Positions 7,165-10,048 of a DNA stretch of 10,048 nt are shown here, one piece after another. Positions within the stretch are counted from its first letter, which is position 1; each line of letters opens with the position of its first letter. Under the pieces are notes generated by a model. It saw only the letters and a program-made list of their open reading frames with translations, made no database searches and had not been told where the DNA came from. Source of the stretch: JBOGGN01 sp050744165 (GTDB lineage: Bacteria > Actinomycetota > Acidimicrobiia > Acidimicrobiales > Palsa-688); NCBI GenBank assembly GCA_050744165.1, contig JBOGGN010000248.1, positions 1-10,048 of the forward strand, in the 5' to 3' direction. A program made the translations under genes and the position numbers.

Positions 7165-7605
7165 TTAGGCGTCGGCCGTCTCCGCCAGCCGTTCCATGAG
7201 CTCTCCCGCCAGCCGCAACAACTCGCACTCGGTCGGCGTGAGCTTGGCCGCCATGGCAGCCGCCAGCCAGCTGTCTCGCTGGCGGAAGACCTCAGCGAGC
7301 TCCTGGCTGCCGGTCTCGGTGATGACGAGCAAGGACCGGCGCCCGTCGGAGCTGTCCGGCTGGCGGCTTATCAGCCCCTCCGACTCCAGCAAGGTGAGGT
7401 TCCGGGTGAGCGATTGCGGCTGTATCCGATCGGCGGACGCCAGATCGCTCGGCGTCAGCGGCCCCCGGCGATGGAGGTGCGACAGTACGCTCAGCTGCCC
7501 GGGCGCCAGGCGGTGAACCGGGTGTTGCAAGTGCAGCCGACGGACCAGCCGCATGGCACCGCGGCTCAGTGAGCTGGCCGTCCCAAGCAACTCGTTGTCG
7601 CCCAC
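7165..7605 (-). CDS. MarR family transcriptional regulator
   Basis: A 146-residue winged-helix regulator of normal MarR length. The N-terminal helix carries RGAMRLVRRLHLQ. The helix-turn-helix spans about 51-79 (LTPSDLASADRIQPQSLTRN and TLLESEGLI), and the wing has the family's DGRR at 87-90 followed by LLVITETG. The C-terminal dimerisation helices end in GELMERLAET. MarR proteins usually repress themselves and a divergent efflux or resistance gene and release DNA on binding small ligands. Here the divergent neighbour is an ABC exporter 124 bases away, matching that pattern. The start is GTG at 7605 with no ribosome binding site but with TATCGT seven bases before it, suggesting a leaderless transcript. 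The ligand cannot be predicted. Confidence 0.9.
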   Translation of the reverse strand: MGDNELLGTASSLSRGAMRLVRRLHLQHPVHRLAPGQLSVLSHLHRRGPLTPSDLASADRIQPQSLTRNLTLLESEGLISRQPDSSDGRRSLLVITETGSQELAEVFRQRDSWLAAAMAAKLTPTECELLRLAGELMERLAETADA

Positions 7606-7612
7606 TGATATT

Positions 7613-7618
7613 ACGATA
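7613..7618 (-). promoter_or_regulatory. Probable -10 of the marR-type gene (leaderless)
   Basis: TATCGT on the minus strand fits the TAnnnT consensus and ends seven bases before the GTG at 7605, placing the transcript start at or beside the start codon. No good -35 is seen. It overlaps a plus-strand TACGAT (7612-7617). Confidence 0.45.
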
Positions 7619-7637
7619 GCGCGTACTTTGACTGGAC

Positions 7638-7676
7638 GGGTGACGCTGGAATACGGCCGATCTTCTGGCGTTACCC
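7638..7676. promoter_or_regulatory. Imperfect inverted repeat, candidate MarR operator
   Basis: GGGTGACGC (7638-7646) and GCGTTACCC (7668-7676) are complementary at eight of nine positions around a 21-base spacer. The pair sits in the middle of the divergent region, where one bound regulator could control both genes. Arms this far apart could also be two half-sites for separate dimers. Confidence 0.4.
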
Positions 7677-7687
7677 TCCGCAGGTAG

Positions 7688-7705
7688 TACGATCCTGCTT
7701 ACGAT
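7688..7705 (+). promoter_or_regulatory. Two TACGAT hexamers, candidate -10 of the ABC gene
   Basis: TACGAT occurs at 7688-7693 and 7700-7705, parts of a direct TACGATC repeat with period 12. Both fit the actinobacterial -10 consensus TAnnnT. The second would place the transcript start near 7712, leaving a short leader with the ribosome binding site. No clear -35 is seen at 17 bases from either. Confidence 0.4.
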
Positions 7706-7718
7706 CATCAGGACACGG

Positions 7719-7724
7719 AAGGAG
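7719..7724 (+). promoter_or_regulatory. Ribosome binding site of the ABC gene
   Basis: AAGGAG stands five bases before the GTG at 7730 and favours that start over the nearby ATG at 7736. Confidence 0.75.
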
Positions 7725-7729
7725 CACCG

Positions 7730-9667
7730 GTGAGCATGGGGATGGGAGCCAACCCCTGGCGGATGATGCACTCCTTGCGCCGGGATCCTTCGGTCGTCAA
7801 TGAGAAGCTGCCCAAGGGGACCGTCAAGCGGATCCTGCGCTTCGCGCGCCCCTTCCGCTGGTGGCTGGCCGCCTTCCTGGTGCTCATCGTCATCGATTCG
7901 CTGGCCACCGCCGCCGGGCCACTGGTCTACCGCCAGATCATCGACCGCGGCATCCTGCGCCACGACACCCGGGTCGTCGTGCTCCTGGCGGTACTGGCTG
8001 GCGGCTTGGCGGTAGCCGACTCTTTGTCCAACCTGGGCGAGCGTTGGATCTCGGCCGTGGTCGGCCAGGGCGTCACCTATGACATGCGGACCCGGGTCTT
8101 CGACCACATCAACCGCATGCCGCTGCCCTTTTTCACCCGCACCCAGACGGGTGCGCTGATCTCACGGCTCAACAATGACGTGACCGGCGCCCAGGACGCC
8201 TTCACCAATACGTTGTCGTCGGTCGTGGGCAACATGTTGAGCGTCGCCGTGATCCTGGTCGCAATGTTCGTCCTGTCCTGGCAAATCACGCTGCTGGCCC
8301 TCGCCGCGCTGCCGGTGTTCTTGGTGCCGGCCCGGTGGGTAGGCCGGAAGCTGGCGAAACTGACCCGTGAGGGTTACAACCTGTCCTCCGACATGAACTC
8401 GACCATGAGCGAGCGCTTCAACGTGTCCGGTGCCCTCCTGGTCAAGTTGTACGGCCGCCACGACGACGAGACCGCCATCTTCGCCAAGCGAGCGGCACGG
8501 GTACGCGACATCGGGATCACGCAGTCGTTGCTGACCGGGGTGTTCTTCGTGTCGTTGCTGATGACCGCCACCCTGGCCACCGCCTTGGTGTACGGCTGGG
8601 GCGGCGTCCTTGCTGCCAAGGGATCGCTGGCAGTGGGGACGGTCGTGGCCCTGGCCATGTACCTAGTGCGCCTGTACGCCCCGCTGACGCAGCTGTCCAA
8701 CGTCCAGGTCGATGTGATGACCGCGCTGGTCTCCTTCGACCGGGTCTTCGAGGTCCTCGATCTGCAGCCCTTGATCGCCGAGCGCCCCGGCGCCATCCCC
8801 TTGGAGCGAGGCCCCGCCACCGTCGAGTTCGACCATGTCGACTTCAGCTACCCCACCCCCGAGGAGGTGTCGTTGGCGTCGTTGGAGTCGGTGGCGGTGC
8901 TGGAGCGACCGCCGCGCCAGCAGGTGCTGTACGACCTGTCGTTCACCGTCGCCCCAGGGACGCTGACCGCACTGGTGGGGCACTCCGGGGCCGGCAAGAC
9001 GACGGTCAGCCACCTGGTGCCCCGGTTGTACGACGTGTCCGCGGGGACGGTACGCATAAACGGTGTCGATGTCCGAGACACCACACTTGAGTCAGTGCAC
9101 GACGTGATAGCCGCGGTCACCCAGGACGCCCACCTGTTCCACGACACGATTCGGGCCAACCTGCGCTATGCCAAGCCTGACGCCACCGACGAGGAGCTTC
9201 GGGTGGCGCTCGAGGCGGCTCAGATCCTGCCCTTGGTCGATTCCCTCCCTGACGGGCTGAACACCACCGTCGGCGATCGGGGGTACCGGCTGTCGGGTGG
9301 GGAAAAACAACGGGTGGCGATCGCCCGCCTCCTCCTCAAGGCACCCGACGTGGTGGTACTGGACGAGGCGACCGCCCATCTCGACTCGGAATCGGAGGTC
9401 GCTGTGCAGCGGGCTCTGGCAACGGCGCTGGAGGGACGGACGTCGATCGTGATCGCCCACCGGCTGTCGACGGTGCGCAACGCCGACCAGATCTTGGTGC
9501 TCGACGCCGGCCACATCGTCGAGCGCGGGACCCACGACGAGCTACTGGCGGCCCACGGGCTATACGCCGAGCTGTACCAGACCCAGTTCCGGGAGCAGGG
9601 CGGCGCCGACGAGGTGGCCGACTCCCCTGCCGCTTGGGCCGGAGAAGGGTCGCTCAGCTCCATTTAG
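7730..9667 (+). CDS. ABC exporter half-transporter (fused permease and ATPase)
   Basis: A 645-residue type IV ABC exporter of the MsbA/LmrA-like class that works as a dimer to push drugs, lipids or other hydrophobic compounds across the membrane using ATP. Residues about 35-330 form the membrane domain with six helices (around 44-64, 81-103, 159-180, 183-203, 268-290 and 300-315). The ATPase domain follows: Walker A GHSGAGKTT with K423, Q-loop Q465, signature LSGGE at 521-525, Walker B ending D545-E546, D-loop after TAHLDSE, and H-loop H577. All catalytic residues are present. Between the first ATPase strand (FSYP) and Walker A lies an insert around 378-397 (EEVSLASLESVAVLE), which I recall as usual in an actinobacterial subgroup. 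The GTG start has a good AAGGAG. Divergence from a MarR-type gene suggests inducible efflux. No second half-transporter follows within the window, so a homodimer is likely. Confidence 0.93.
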   Translation: MSMGMGANPWRMMHSLRRDPSVVNEKLPKGTVKRILRFARPFRWWLAAFLVLIVIDSLATAAGPLVYRQIIDRGILRHDTRVVVLLAVLAGGLAVADSLSNLGERWISAVVGQGVTYDMRTRVFDHINRMPLPFFTRTQTGALISRLNNDVTGAQDAFTNTLSSVVGNMLSVAVILVAMFVLSWQITLLALAALPVFLVPARWVGRKLAKLTREGYNLSSDMNSTMSERFNVSGALLVKLYGRHDDETAIFAKRAARVRDIGITQSLLTGVFFVSLLMTATLATALVYGWGGVLAAKGSLAVGTVVALAMYLVRLYAPLTQLSNVQVDVMTALVSFDRVFEVLDLQPLIAERPGAIPLERGPATVEFDHVDFSYPTPEEVSLASLESVAVLERPPRQQVLYDLSFTVAPGTLTALVGHSGAGKTTVSHLVPRLYDVSAGTVRINGVDVRDTTLESVHDVIAAVTQDAHLFHDTIRANLRYAKPDATDEELRVALEAAQILPLVDSLPDGLNTTVGDRGYRLSGGEKQRVAIARLLLKAPDVVVLDEATAHLDSESEVAVQRALATALEGRTSIVIAHRLSTVRNADQILVLDAGHIVERGTHDELLAAHGLYAELYQTQFREQGGADEVADSPAAWAGEGSLSSI

Positions 9668-9850
9668 CGGTAATAACCGAGTCGCCTCCCGGCGATCGCC
9701 TTCGCCACCGCTCGGCGGCCGGGCACCGGCGCAGAGGTCGGTCGGCGCTCGCCGTCAAGTGGCCCTCGGGCGAACAGGTCGCTTTGGCGGCGAGCAGCAG
9801 TGCCGTTTCGTCTGCGTCTTGCAGCCGCCGCGCCTTGGAACGACACCTTT

Positions 9851-9907
9851 CTTGGCCGCGTTCAGTGTTCTTGGCCGCGTTCGCTGTTCTTGACCGCGAT
9901 AGCTGTT
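9851..9907 (-). repeat. Three degenerate 19-bp units, inverted array
   Basis: Three successive 19-bp units (9851-9869, 9870-9888, 9889-9907) plus the first four bases of a fourth. The pattern is CTTGGCCGCGTTCnnTGTT, with the third unit the most diverged. Each resembles the reverse complement of the units in the array at 9934-10048 (about 15 of 19 positions for the better ones). They lie in the gene-free stretch after the ABC gene, where 9668-9850 shows no gene I can support. Confidence 0.85.
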
Positions 9908-9933
9908 CTTGTACCGGGAAACTGCTGTAGGGC

Positions 9934-10048
9934 TTCACCGAACGCGGCCAAGTTCACCGAACGCCGCCAAGTTCACCGAACGCCGCCAAGTTCACCGAAC
10001 GCCGCCAAGTTCACCGAACGCCGCCAAGTTCACCGAACGCCGCCAAGT
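9934..10048 (+). repeat. Tandem array of a 19-bp repeat, at least six units
   Basis: Six directly adjacent units begin at 9934, 9953, 9972, 9991, 10010 and 10029, and a seventh starts with the last base, so the array runs off the window. The unit is TTCACCGAACGCCGCCAAG; units 2-6 are identical and the first differs by one base (GCGGCC for GCCGCC). There is no spacer and no dyad within a unit. A 19-base period changes reading frame every unit, so the array is unlikely to be coding. With the inverted units at 9851-9907 it could form a long stem with a 22-26-base loop. Confidence 0.95.

Noticed and set aside
6039..7199. 386-codon plus-strand open frame
   Set aside because: Arg/Pro/Ser-rich, no recognisable domain, crosses the Fic remnant, rnpB-like repeat, terminator and hydrolase fragments; a shadow frame.
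9668..9679. CGGT-AATA-ACCG hairpin after the ABC stop
   Set aside because: A four-base stem is too weak to call a terminator.
9634..9938. Open frames of 94-98 codons on both strands after the ABC gene
   Set aside because: Low-complexity, overlap the ABC end and the repeat arrays, and lack credible starts.
9934..10048. CRISPR array
   Set aside because: Units are adjacent with no spacers and only 19 bp long; it is a simple tandem array.

Overview
The window is high-GC DNA with strong G/C preference at third codon positions, several GTG starts and at least two plausible leaderless promoters. It carries a protein with a DUF2510 domain, a family found mainly in Actinobacteria, and an RNase P RNA of bacterial type A appearance. 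I infer an actinobacterial (Actinomycetota) chromosome; the genus cannot be read from the sequence. No integrase, transposase, CRISPR array or tRNA was found.

Layout. Positions 1-111 hold a near-perfect 54-bp tandem duplication ending in the ribosome binding site of a compact SbcC/Rad50-type ATPase (112-2433, +). A convergent gene (2523-3335, -) encodes a small membrane protein with a PLDc_N-like two-helix start, a long Gly/Tyr/Ser/Pro linker and a C-terminal DUF2510 domain. Divergent from it is rnpB (about 3420-3806, +), a confident RNA gene, followed by a hairpin terminator. The antisense strand just beyond rnpB holds only the first ~65 residues of an LD-carboxypeptidase (S66/MccF family). 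A SAM-dependent methyltransferase (4141-4941, -) and a GNAT acetyltransferase (5051-5587, -) follow.

From about 5588 to 7160 the sequence is a graveyard: the C-terminal end of a Fic protein (+), a second 27-bp copy of the rnpB 3' end (6358-6384, 25/27 identical to 3777-3803), an unrecognised C-terminal protein fragment (-), a perfect 12-bp-stem terminator, and a truncated, frameshifted alpha/beta-hydrolase (-). The two rnpB 3'-end copies bracket about 2.55 kb and resemble the attL/attR pattern left by integration into the 3' end of an RNA gene. No recombinase is present between them, so this is a hypothesis.

The right part is a classic efflux module: a MarR-type regulator (7165-7605, -) divergent from an ABC exporter half-transporter (7730-9667, +). 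The shared 124-bp intergenic region holds an imperfect inverted repeat and repeated TACGAT hexamers, consistent with MarR control of both genes. The window ends in two facing arrays of a 19-bp repeat: three degenerate units in one orientation (9851-9907) and at least six near-identical units in the other (9934-10048, running off the end). Together they could fold as a long hairpin.
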